Below are positions 1-11,652 of a DNA stretch of 64,000 nucleotides, in pieces. The notes beneath the pieces are model-generated. The model was not told the DNA's origin, did no database searches, and was given only the letters and a program-made list of their open reading frames with translations. Position 1 is the stretch's first letter. Each line of letters begins with the position of its first letter. The stretch is from NCBI RefSeq assembly GCF_002078875.1, contig NC_034412.1, forward strand, positions 31,691,552-31,755,551. The letters run 5' to 3'. This DNA comes from Numida meleagris (taxonomy: Eukaryota; Chordata; Aves; Galliformes; Numididae). Both the position numbers and the translations under genes were made by a program.

Positions 1-3000
1 CCCCCACTCCAAGGGGAAAAAAAATGTGATGCAGTTAAAAGAACTGTTTGAATGAGGACTCTTCTGTTTTAAAAGAGAAATAACTGCTAGAAAAATAGGC
101 AAGATAGTTTTTCATAGATATAGAGAAATCACTCTCTAAACAGAAATGAGCACACACTGAAGCTATTTTAAGAGGAATCAAGATTGAAAGCAGCTGTTTG
201 AAGCTTAATGGTAATAAGCATAAAGAAATCTTGTGAATATCCCCAAATCACTTGTCCTCAAGACAAGAAAGTTCAGTGGTAGTGTTACATGAAAAATTAT
301 AGTATGAAACACACAACTAATCCTTCTGAACTTCAACTTTGATTCAAATAGTATTAAAAAAGCTGAATAAAATTCATTTTACTGGACTGTACAAATTTCC
401 TTCTCTTTTTCTATATTAACATATATCATATTAAAGTTATGAAGCAATCTTAACTGGTCTACATGAACCTTAAAAAATGATGCTTTGATTAAACGTTGTA
501 GAGTATTAGATGAGAATATACACTGACAAATTTATTTTACATATTAATAATGTCATTATTATAATATCCAGCATTTATACTTTAAGTAATACATAACTTT
601 TAGAGTACTAGAATATTAAGTAGTGGTTTTGTTAAGTAGTCCTGAACAAATTCAGGAAATTTGTTTTACAATGAGAAACTAAAGAAAAACGAATCCATTT
701 CATTTATTTTAAAAGTGATACTAAATATATACAAATAAATCTTTAAGGAAAGGACTTTGATGCAGAGAGTGGTGCGATATGACACAACATTGTCTAGCTA
801 CTGACAGTAGATACATTCAGACAAGAAATCAGGTGCAAATATTTAATAATATTAGTACAACTTATTTATTGAGGCAGTTAATTCTCTTTTAAAAAGATTA
901 GTCTTTAAAAATATAAGATAGCTCATTAGACATTATGCTTTGAATTTAGTATTTTCCTATCAGTGTAAAAATACTTGTATCCTGAAGTTTGAGTGGCACA
1001 TTAAAGTTTATATTTGCAATATATTTACAACTTGTTTGCTGCTATAAAGACAATTTATTTTGTATAATTAATCAGTTGAATTATCCCCAAGGATCTTTTT
1101 TCTATTTCCAGAAATAAACCTTTTGTTGTTTAGAAGTAATGAAAACATTTCATCAAGGTTTTCTGGTGTGATTGATAGTCTTTGTTGAATTTTGTTGAAG
1201 GTTTTTGTCTGAGTGGTGCCTTGAGCTCTTCATTTACTTTCATGAGATCTGTAGCATTGCTTTAATTCTCCACTTGTAACAGGTGTTTCCTCTTTAGGAA
1301 ACCATTAGCTCCACATTTTTAAACAATGCAAATCTGATTTTGATTTCAGATTTCAAATAAAACCTTTAATAATTCAAATTTAAACTTTAAATCCTAAGAT
1401 GACTAATGGAACACTAAAGGCTTCATTCATTAAACAGGCTTCTAAGGATATTCCTAAGCCAATGAGCTTTCTCAAAGTAATTTGCATATTTTTGATGTTT
1501 TAACTCTTGTCCTCTGAAAATGAAGTTAGAAAGAAGGTGATTTGTTTTGCTTTTTTTTTCTTTTTTCTTTTTATTTTTCTTGTGCATTCACAAATCATTG
1601 TGCTCTAACTGAAAGGAAAACAGGGAAAGGGAGCTATTCTGTTTCAATGATCAGTCTGAAAACATGGGAAAATTTTCCTTTGCTACATGGCTACTCTGAA
1701 ACTACTCACAGGCTAATCCTTACCTAGAGGATATGGAATTAAAAAAAAGAAAGAGGAAAGAAAAAAGAAAAAGAAGATAAAGAGAAGAGAAGGAACTGCT
1801 ATAACTCTGTGATGTCGAATCCAGCACTGAGTAGTTAGCAGGGATTCTAATACTGCTCTGAAGGGTAGCTTTACCCTGCTTTGATAACTCAGAGAACATG
1901 GGGCTAGCAATCAAATCCGTGGAGAAAGGGATTTAGCAAAGACATAAATTTTGTAGCCAAGAAACATTGAATAGGCATTAGCAAAACCCAGGAAGGAAGA
2001 ATCCAGGAGGAAGAATAAAATATTCATTGAGGAGATAGCATCTGTAATCTACATATGAAATTAATATGAATATTGTAGGTGTATATATAAATGTTCATGT
2101 GCATATGCCGCTGTGTGTAGAGAGAGAAATGCTCACATGTATGTATAGGCTACCAAAAAAACCCTGAAAATGAAAAGATAAGGAAACATCACTGCTATTA
2201 AAAATATATATATATATCATTAGTCATGTGAGAGTGATTATTGTTGTAAGTATTGAATATATTACTTTTTATTGGATTACAAATAGCATGATTGATAAAG
2301 AAATTTTGGATCACCTAAGCATTTTGGATCAGCCTTTATTTTCTACATGTTGCCAATAAATTCAAGAATGATTTGGTCACTGTTGCTTCTTTACTGATAT
2401 TTACTGTAGCACTGACTGACCTGATTCCTTAAGAGAAATGGTTCTCTTACTACATGAGAAAAAGAAAAAAAAAAGGTGAAACATGTCTTTAGTCAATATT
2501 TAACATCTATTGCTTTGTCAAGCAATGATAAGAAAGGCTGAGAGGGTAAGAACAGAATTCTAAACATTCAATTAATACAAATGACACTTTTAAATCTGAA
2601 CAGGTTTAAACAAACTGATTATTCCCAGAAGAGCAGATACTCTCTCATGCAACTTTGATATTAGATAAAAGCCTAATACCATTCCTTCTACCTGCTAATC
2701 TGCCCATTTAAGATTGCTTGTTATAAACATGTACTGCTTTCTGTATAATAAATCAACTGAATTACCAAGTGCAGTAGTAAGAATAGCCATCAATTAAAGT
2801 TTTGGTTCTGACGTGTGATAATTGATCCTGGCAACACTGGCGTCATTAGCTGAGTTTTTCATCATGTTTCATCAAAGATGCAAAATATGATAAAATAATT
2901 ATTAAGTTGCTATATAAGTGATGTTTATTTGAGTTCTTACTTATACAATTAGAAAGAATGTAAATAGGTTGTCACTAAAACTGCACTGGCAGGCAGCTGT

Positions 3001-6000
3001 GGGGAAAACTAATTATGCACATAACCAATCTATCAAGGCTCTGTGTACAAACAAATGTTATCTAACACCTTTATTGATTACATTCTGAAACAAAATAATT
3101 TTATTTAACTTTATACAAACTATTAATCTGCTTATCTGCTTATAAATAAAAGAATGAAGCATGCTGAAAATTCCAGTGGGCTTTGTTCCAGCTATTTTGG
3201 CAAATTTGGCAAAGAAATCATACTTCATGTATTTTCTGTGTAAGTAAATATACATCTTTTGATTCATTCTTTTGATTTTCTCCTATTTGAAAAAGAATTA
3301 TTTTCCTTTTGTTGTGAAAGGAACATACCATGAGACAGGGAGAAGAGAGTTTGTTGAAGTTGGGAAAAATACTATTGTATTAAAGCAGGCATTTAAATCT
3401 ACTTCCCCACATTTTTTTTCTAGAGACTCATTTTTACCTCTTTTAGTAATGCATTTTCTGTCTGCTCTAAGAGAGACCCTTGAACCTGAAAGAGAACATG
3501 GTATTTTGCTTAACTTCTCCTCCAAACTAGGTGTACTGAAAAAAAAAGAGATCCAGGACTAACTATTTCCATCCACGCAGGCACCAAAGTTCCCAAAGCT
3601 GCAATCAGAAACCCTCTGCTCACACTCTACAGTCACTGCTGGGGTCTCCTGGACCCCTAACTCTGGCCAGTGGACATAGGCAGAGACACATCAGCCTTAG
3701 CAGGTCTAAGACAGCAGCTTCTCCTAGAGCAGCCGCAACATCCTTCTCATCCTTCCCCCCCACCCCAAAAACACACCACACCACAGGCTACTCTAGGACA
3801 CACTTGGGTAGGGATGGCTTCTGCTGCCTAACATAGGAGAAAGCTGCCACACCAGAACAGGGCCCACCCCCCTGGCCTGAGGCACTCCTCCCACTGTATC
3901 CCTTGTGCCAGAAGTTGTCTTCTATACCACAGCAGATGTCAGGTCTCCTCAAGAAACACAATTCATACCTGAGTGTGAGCGGGAAACGTGAGCCTTGCAC
4001 CCACATTTCCAAAATGTTTCCTTTGTCGCTCTTCTCTGGAAACGGCCTAGGATCTAACTGGCCCCTTCGTAATCATAATCGTATAGTTCAAAGTATTATA
4101 TTTCATGAGCCAGATAACTTTGTGGCTATATTTTAACCACTGAACAAGTATAGAAAAGAGGAACATCTCCTCCTTTTCCTAAAACAAAAGTTGCATTTAG
4201 CTTCTTTTCAAATTTTGTATGATAGCCAACTCTGGAAATAACTGAATCAGGACTTTTAGTCAGGTAGGACTGCTTTAACTAATCTTATCAGGCTTAACCA
4301 GAAGTTGTGTGACCAGATACTGATCTGTGTTAAGAAGGAGCCACTTTGTCATGCACATAAACAGAAATAAATGGACTTTGGTAGGGAAAATATTCACTAA
4401 GGGCTCTACAAATTTCAGACACCTAAAAAGCGTAAAGGGCTAAATGAAGGCCTTCATGGTCACTGTTTTGAGCATAAACATTTGCATTCTGATCTTTGGT
4501 TTGAAATAAGTCTTGTCATTGCTGCTAATGAGGCTGTTAAGCTCATTGGATCACATGGCATAGATGTGGACTTTCAGCATCTGAAGAGCAGCTATTTCCA
4601 ACCAATCCAACACCAACTTCTATTAATCTTCCTGTTTGCAGGGTATTTTTTTGTTTGTTTACTTTTTCTAATGAACAAACACAGAAGTACTTCAGTGATG
4701 GAAAGGGATTTTAAGGATTATTAGATAAAAGCTAATTTTATACCATTACTGGAATTATTGCAAATTAGTGAGATCTTCACATTGAGTTTAATTGGTGTAA
4801 GCCAAGATTAGAGAGACGTCCAGAACACAGAACATGGCCATAGGAAAGACCAACCATTCCAAGAAACAAAGCTTTATACAGAGTATAAAGTAAAGATTTT
4901 TGTGGAAAAATAGTTTTTAAACACACGTTGACCTTTTAATACTTTTTCCACTGTTTGTTGGAAGACACAAACAAAAAAAATCTTACTTAAATTACTCATG
5001 ATGTCAAGGAATAAAAATAATCGAGTAGCTTAAGAATGATCACTTATATGTCTGATCAAGCTATTCAAAAGCTATTAATGTCTCTGTTGAAACGTAATGT
5101 AATTACCTCCTTTTCCCTTGTTCTGCAACTCCTAATTTCAGTCAATTCTGTTTGACTGCTTCTTGTTGCTGTTTAGATGGATAGTTCAAGGTGGACAGTG
5201 TACAAGGACACAAGACAGATTTGTTCATGATGCACGACAAAGTTAACCTTCTATGTTTAGCACCGTAATAGGCTGGTTTAAAAGCCAGACTGTGGACAGA
5301 CAATACTGCCTCTGTGAAGTTCACATGAAATCCACAAGCTTGCATATCATAAAATGAATTTCATTAACTATTTAAATGGTTTGCACTATCTGTGAGTAGA
5401 TTAAGGAGTGCTCTTCCATTGTCAGTGTGTTCAGCGTAACTGTTTGCAGTAGAAACTACTCCACTAAAAAGCGCTTCTGGTCTTAACAAAACTTGAAGCT
5501 GAAATAAAAATAGTTTCATTGCCATGAGGAAATAATCCCCAAATACATACTCATTTTCTATATATAAAACTTTTCTTTTTAAATTTTAATACTATGTCAA
5601 CACCCATATCCCTTAGTATGCAGCACTGATATCATTTTAATAAAAGTAATTGTTCCCTGGTGCAATCTTATGGAAGTCAATGGATCTACAAAAGGGACAG
5701 ATTTGGCCTCTTACGTCTTATCAGGCCAGTGAGGTAGGCAAATTCTTATACACCTAAAGGAACTTAATGTCCATTTAAGAGCTCAGTAAGAATTAGGAGA
5801 GCGAGTCATAATTTGTCTCATTATAGCTGGGAGCACCATCAGCCCTTTTGCATCAGCTACCTTTAGGCAAATCTCAAAATGACATTCATTTGCATTGTAC
5901 TCTTCTTTCTCCATTCATATTGTAGGTACTGCGAAACATTACTTTTGGATGATAGTTAAATGGAGTATCCTTGTATGTCTCTCACCTCTTTTCTTTTATT

Positions 6001-7164
6001 TTTTTTCTGGACCTAAAGCATTTGCAGGTTCAAAAGGAAAATCTGAAGTTTGCATGCGCAAGCAGGAGAGTTAAAACATATAACTTTGTTTTACAGCATA
6101 TTTCTGTGTAATACTGGAAAGCTAACAATAACCTAGAATGTTTCTTAGACTAATTTAAAGAGAATGAAAACTTCCTGAATAACATTTAGCAATATTATGC
6201 AAATGACATACTAGTGATGAAAGTGAGAGAATCATTAACATGAAAGCTTTCACAGAGGTATAAAAACTCCAGTGGGAAAGGACTCATGAAGATCAAGGAG
6301 AAAGAAGCCTAGGATCAAACCAGCATCATAAACATTGTTATGAGGTAATGCCACAAAGATTTTTTTGAAACAAGGAGGGCAACTTTAAATTTAATTTAAA
6401 AAAATTGATAACAAGTTTTAGGTTATTAAAATGACCACACATGAGGTAAGCTGACTACCTCATATGTCTGAATGAAGTATTACAGAGAAGCTCAGAGTAA
6501 AAACATTTGGATAGATCATGAAAATAGGAATTACAGTAGTTGAGAAGAAAAATGACTGATTCTTTAATATGTATTTTAAAAAATAATAATCAGACTGGCA
6601 ATGTTAAGTGGCTGACACATGTAAGGACTATACCATTATTCATACCTCAAAATCTTAGTGAACTATTAGGTAGGCATTAAGCCTTTCTAGTTTTAGCAGA
6701 ATTAATAAAATCCTATTCTATTAGTACAGTGTCTAGAAGTGTCAATCATCAAAAGTCCTTTTGTTTTATTTTTAAAAGGAACTAAGCTGAATAACCATAA
6801 GTCTGCTCTAATGTACTTCTCCAATGCTTTCTAATGCAGATTTGATAAAACTACAACAGTTTTAATTTATAAGAATGCTATATCCCAGATATTTTATCCA
6901 AGAATGTTATGCAATATGAAAAATACACAATTTTAATACATCCTTTAATATACAACTTTACCTGACAGTTTCTACCTTTCATAAGCTTCAGTTCTACTGC
7001 ATTGCGAATTGTTAAAATTAACCTTATAGTTTCCTTCTTCCAGGCTGAATAATATGAACAAATGCTGTTTCATCTTTATTTCTATTTGCACTCTAAATAA
7101 GACTTTCATTTTCTAGCTGAGATTTAAAATGATGAGTAGTACTTATAAGGAAAAGAATTTCTTC
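1..7164. other. AT-rich sequence without a recognised gene
   Basis: No exon, RNA gene or mobile element could be supported here. The sequence is strongly AT-rich, with many short A or T runs and a short (TA)n near 2201-2217. The exception is a C-rich block at about 3560-4010. Open frames reach at most about 96 codons and show no domain, signal peptide or codon bias that stands out. Conserved non-coding elements could be present but cannot be seen in one sequence. Confidence 0.6.
3560..4010. other. C-rich, pyrimidine-skewed block, origin unknown
   Basis: This roughly 450-bp stretch is richer in C than its surroundings and contains runs such as CCCCCCCACCCC near 3757. CpG is sparse, so it is not a CpG island. 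No repeat family, splice-bounded exon or long frame was recognised. It may be an old decayed insertion or part of a non-coding functional element. Confidence 0.35.
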
Positions 7165-7901
7165 CAAGTTCCAGTGATGCTGAACAGACTGGGGGATGAG
7201 ATGTTGGTGAGCAGCCCCACAGCAAGAGATCTGGGGATCTTGGTCGACAGCAAGCTGAACATGAGTCAAGAGTGTGCTCAGGCAGCCAGGAAGACCAAAT
7301 ATACCCTGAGGTGCATCAAGCACAGCATCACCAGTTGATCAAGGGAAGTGATTGCCCCACTCAATACTGCACTGGTGCTGTCTCACCTTAAGTACTATGT
7401 GCAGTTTTGGGTGCCACTGTACAAAAGTGACATAAAACTATTAGGGACTGTCCAATGGAGAGCTGCAAGATGGTGAAGATCCTAGAGGAGAAGACATGTG
7501 AGAAGTGGCTGAAGTCACTTGGTTTGTTCAGTTCAGGGAAGAGGAGGCTGCGGAGAGCCCTCATCGTAGCCTACACCTTCCTCATTAGGGGGAGCAGAGG
7601 AGCAGGTGCTGATCTACTCTCTCTGGTGACAGCTACAGGACACAAGGGAACAACATGAAGATCTGACAGGGAACGTTCAGGCTGGATATCAGGAAAAGGT
7701 TCTTCACCAGAGGGTGGTTGGGCACTGGAACAGACTGCCCAGGGAATGTTCATGGCACTGAGCTTGCTGAATTTCAAGAAGTGTCTGGACAATGATCTCA
7801 GACATACAATCTGAGTTTTGGACGGTCCTGTGTGGAGCCAGGAGTTGGACTTGATGATGCTTATGGGACCCTTCTAACTTGAGTTATTCTATGATTCTAT
7901 G
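7165..7901 (+). mobile_element. CR1 LINE, 5'-truncated 3' end
   Basis: A fragment of the avian non-LTR retrotransposon CR1, containing the end of the reverse-transcriptase region and the 3' UTR. It closes with two copies of ATTCTATG at 7886-7901, the short tandem octamer that typically ends CR1. The 3' UTR contains the stretch around 7830-7860 (GTGTGGAGCCAGGAGTTGGA) that also appears, reversed, in the 53.0 kb CR1. The 5' boundary is approximate. The copy is dead: short, with stops and no promoter. It lies alone in AT-rich sequence. Confidence 0.9.
7168..7338 (+). pseudogene. CR1 reverse transcriptase C-terminal relic
   Basis: An open stretch encoding the peptide ARDLGILVDSKLNMSQECAQ followed by about 18 further residues before a stop. 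The same block in the minus-strand CR1 near 30.0 kb reads EKDLGVLVDDRLAMSQQCA, so both derive from the region downstream of the CR1 polymerase palm. The polymerase motifs themselves are missing through 5' truncation. It cannot encode an active enzyme. Confidence 0.8.
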
Positions 7902-10551
7902 TTTCCTTTTTGGTTTTACATACTACATTGCTAATGAAGTTCAGTACATAGTTTTGAATTATTCTTTGATAAATCATACATTTTGAAAGCAAAACAACAA
8001 CCCATCCTAAGAAAACAATGTCCTAGAATGTAGATTTGGAAACAAAACAAACAAATTAAAAAAAAAACAAACAAATAGACAAAAAACACTTTAGTCTAGT
8101 AAAACAACCATGATATAGAATCTGTCACTTTTATTTAGGTCATCTAAGAATAATTAAATACTGTAATCTTCTAAAAAGATTAAATCTAAAATTTAAAATT
8201 TAAAATTTAAAATTTAAGACTAAATCTAAGTAGTAATCTTCCTACTGCAACACCATAGTACAATTAATCTCATCAAAGATAGTTCCATAGCATTTAAGAT
8301 ATGTGAAGCAAAACACTCTCAAAGTATTGCAGGAATAATTTTACATAGAGTTATAGGGTTCCCATGGAAATAAAACAAATAAACAAAACAAGGAACAGAT
8401 AATAAACACTAAGTAATACTAAGGGTCATGTACCTAGAACTAGAGATGCCTGTTACTTTTGCAAAAACGTGAGTTATTTATTAAATAATATAACTTCTGG
8501 TTTTACAGTTTGAGGCTCCTACCTGACAGAACTCAGAGCGCTTAAGCATACTAGCAATGTTATCTGGATAAGGAGAGCCTGAGATCACTGGCTGCTGTCA
8601 CTGAAAGTATAACAATATACAGTTAGACTCCAGTGAGTTTAATAACCTTGCTGTATGTTTAGTTTGTTTTTATTTTTTGTTTATAGTTTTCTTAAAGAAA
8701 GCAAGAAGCAACGCAACAGATGTGATTATCACATGTGCTGTTCTGCTGAATCCTTCATAGTCTTCTCATGCAACACTTTTAGTCCATCTGCTTACTGAAA
8801 TACCATAGGCCACCTTTTTAGAAAGTATCAAGAAAACTCCATTTCAGAAAAGAAAACGTCTGCTTTCGTAATTCAGTCCTATCAAAACACTATGAGATGT
8901 ACTTTGCTGTTTTCAGAGAGAGAGAAGTGAAAATTTAAAGTGTTTTAAAACAGTAGCTTTAAGAATTTAAGTGTTCTAAAGGCACCTGTCTCGAGAGCAC
9001 GGGGAGCCAAATTAAGATGGTATTGGAAATATTTGTCAAGATGCTCAGTGAGGAGTTCAGTATACAACAGAAAATGAAAAAGAATAATATTCCAGGTTAG
9101 CACATGAAACTGCTACTCAAGACTGCTGCAGGTGGAAATGAGAAATAAGAGCAGTAATTTGAAAGGGCTGTCTCATTCAGCTCTCACTTTTCTCAGGATA
9201 TCTTTTTGCAACAGTATTTTTAAATTGCTGCATGTCTTTAATTTCAATAGATTAGGAAGGATTGTTAAAGCAAATACAAAAGGAAGAAATGCAGAAAATA
9301 GAACAGTGAGCTACTGTCTAACAGGAATTATGACATCAAAATCATATTACAGTATTGGTTTTGAGAAGCTCAGTCTTTATAATTGTTCACATATATGAGC
9401 TCACAAATAAAAGGGAAAACATATCCACACAAAACATGATGCATTCATATTTTTTATTTTTTAATAATAATTTTTAAATTAATACACTGAAAAATACTAG
9501 AATTAGTTCAAATTGGAAAAAATACAAATAAAGTTACTTTACCCAAGTCTGAATAATTGTGTCCATTAAATAAGCATGCAAGTTGTTTGTTGTTTCCTAG
9601 CTTTGCAGATGTGAAAACCACAGAGCAAAGCTAAAGGCTGCATCAGGCAGAATATATGGTCCACATGTAATGGAAATGTTCTAAATACTATGACCAGAGA
9701 TCTTGTATTACATCTGTCTCACTACACTAGTTGTGTCTACAAGCACATATGCTTACAAACAAACATGTACACCCACAAAACTATGTATCAGGGGTATACT
9801 GACTTAACTGTAAATAAAAGTACTGAAGACTTTTTGGACCTAATTTACTCCTAGATCTGTCTTTGCTAGCTGTTTGAAACTGTTTTACTTATGTTTGTTT
9901 TTCTTTTGTAAGCACATCGGTAGTAACAGCTTTAAAAAGTGCTTTTAAAGTATCAGACAGTAAAATAGCTCTCTTGACAGCATTGCCTCCCAGAACTGTA
10001 TGATATGTTTGTTGTTATATTTCACCATCAGTTTGGAAAGTAATAAGATGACTGTTTCTCTTCCTTTCAGAAATGCATTTCATATGAATGAGAGTTCTCC
10101 TTCACTTTTTAAAACACATAATAATAATAAAGTAACAAAACTGCAGTGAACGGATAATACTTTATTCACCAAGCACAGTTCCACTCCTTACCACCTCTGT
10201 CAAATGAACCATTTATGATCACAGGGGAAGCTTCAGGACAGCACTTACTGAGCCTGGATGAATCAGCACTAATTAGACTAATAGCAAATTTTCACATGAC
10301 ATTAGGTTTTACCCTTTTTTATGCACCGGTCCTCAGATGTATTCACCTTTAATTATGCAGGCATGGTAGACTCTAACTCAAGATTAGTTTGAATTTGAGC
10401 CAGGGGTGCCAGTCAAAGAAAACACAGGTTTTTTTCTTACATCTTTTGCTCTGAGCAAGTAATTTAAAAAATGCTTCAACATTTCTTGCTACTGAACATT
10501 ACTTGAAACATTACTTTTTCAGAATGTGCTCTTCTACACAGAAAATACATA
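7902..10551. other. AT-rich intergenic or intronic sequence, nothing recognised
   Basis: No gene or transposon was recognised. Short A-rich and AAAC-like runs occur near 8040-8090, and a small tandem of the unit ATTTAAA lies at 8188-8217. The longest frame (9132-9398, 88 codons) has no recognisable domain. Confidence 0.6.
8188..8217. repeat. Short tandem repeat, (ATTTAAA)n
   Basis: About four head-to-tail copies of ATTTAAA form an AT-only microsatellite. It is seen directly in the sequence and has no associated gene. Confidence 0.85.
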
Positions 10552-10678
10552 GATTGCTCCAAAACTAATGCCTCCTATTTATTTCTGTGGAAGCTACAAC
10601 AGATGTAAAGATACAAAGAGCACAATAACAGCATTTGATAGAGTAAATCCTCAGCTACAAAACGCTATTCTTCTACAT

Positions 10679-11153
10679 TGTCAATGGTTTACAGGCGTTC
10701 AGCCCGGTTCCGTGACGAAGGGGACGGGGGATCCACGGGTCTACGCCCCAGGAAAAGGGAAAAATGGGAAAAGGGGAAGGAGATGGCCCTGAGAGCAAAG
10801 AACAGTGGCAACAATCTGAGGAGAAACAAACTAATTTACCAAATAAGATATCGGAATGCAAAACAACACACTATGATACAATATAATTACAATTTAAGCT
10901 GATAAATCCAATACAGAGAGAAAGAATGTCCCAAAATCAAGGTAGGCCTTACTCTACTACCGACAATAAGACGGCTGGAGAGCAAGGTGCTGCCAAGGCG
11001 AGAGACGGCGGAAAAAGGGACGAGGTCTCGTGATCCGCAAGTTTTTATACTGCAAGCTTTTATCTTTTCCCTCCGGCTGGAAAATGGTAACAGAGGAGCA
11101 AAGTACCGTGGGGACTGTAGTAGTCCTTCTCTTCTGAGAACCAGGTACATTCA
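10679..11153 (-). mobile_element. Solo LTR of an endogenous retrovirus, nested in mariner
   Basis: A 475-bp LTR flanked by the perfect 6-bp duplication CTACAT (10673-10678 and 11154-11159). It begins TGTCAATGG and ends GTACATTCA on the plus strand, so both orientations give TG...CA. The minus strand is taken as sense because GTATAAAAA, a good TATA box, reads there at 11042-11050. No clear AATAAA was found. The segment is richer in CpG and GC than the surroundings. No gag, pol or env lies beside it, so the proviral body was lost by LTR-LTR recombination. A decayed relative lies at about 20740-21115. A 6-bp duplication fits ALV-like or ERVK-like avian retroviruses. Confidence 0.88.
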
Positions 11154-11159
11154 CTACAT
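11154..11159. repeat. Target-site duplication (second copy), CTACAT
   Basis: This 6-bp sequence repeats 10673-10678 exactly and lies directly next to the LTR end. It marks retroviral integration into the mariner. Confidence 0.85.
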
Positions 11160-11266
11160 GATGTTATGAGGTGGAGTACCAATAACTGAAAATCATAAAA
11201 CCATGACATACATAGTCATAACCATTACCTGATTCACTTGAAGATCTGATTGAGATGCTCTTCATT

Positions 11267-11530
11267 TCATGATGCGACAGCTGTGCATGGCCATCCAGAA
11301 TATGGCTTGTCTTTCACTTCACTGTCACTTCTTCTGGAACGCACCACCCACTCCTTCACTGTGCTCACATCTGTTGTTTGGTCTCCATAAATGTTCAGCA
11401 AGCATTGATGAATGTCAGTGGGTGCCATTTTTTCTGCATGGAGGAATTCAGTGATAAACCTTTGCCTCATACACACTTCCATGTCAGATGCCATCATGTC
11501 AGACTGCCCCTCTGTTGCTATCTGTTGCAC
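11267..11530 (-). pseudogene. Mariner transposase N-terminal relic
   Basis: An 87-codon minus-strand frame covers the N-terminal DNA-binding region of a mariner transposase. Recognisable segments are MEVCMRQRFITEFLHAEKMA, then DIHQCLLNIYGDQTTDVSTV and WVVRSRRSDSEVKDKPYSGW. These form the paired helix-turn-helix and the start of the linker. The frame ends at CTAVAS, where the family continues into the DDD catalytic domain. The catalytic half is missing or scrambled on the far side of the nested LTR. No activity is possible. Confidence 0.85.
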
Positions 11531-11652
11531 AGCAACAAAATTTAATGGGATATTGACAGAAAGGTTCAGTCTGTGTTACCATACCCTCAACATCCACCTC
11601 TGACCTTGTGGGCCAACATAATAAAATATGTGGCGTTACTTTTGGAGCAATC

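Larger units (their letters stand above)
10552..11652 (-). mobile_element. Galluhop-type mariner, interrupted by a solo LTR
   Basis: A Tc1/mariner DNA transposon of the bird Galluhop family. The left end (ATTGCTCCAAAACTAATGCC, from 10553) and the reverse complement of the right end (ATTGCTCCAAAAGTAACGCC) form terminal inverted repeats. The transposase reads on the minus strand, so the 5' end is at the right. Its N-terminal helix-turn-helix region is recognisable at 11267-11530. A 475-bp LTR (10679-11153) splits the element. About 10552-10678 and 11154-11652 together give some 625 bp, which is longer than the internally deleted copy at 19.4 kb. The exact TA duplication is not clear. Confidence 0.85.

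Noticed and set aside
10887..11169. Several overlapping frames of 60-87 codons
   Set aside because: All lie inside the LTR, which is non-coding and simply poor in stop codons because of its higher GC content.
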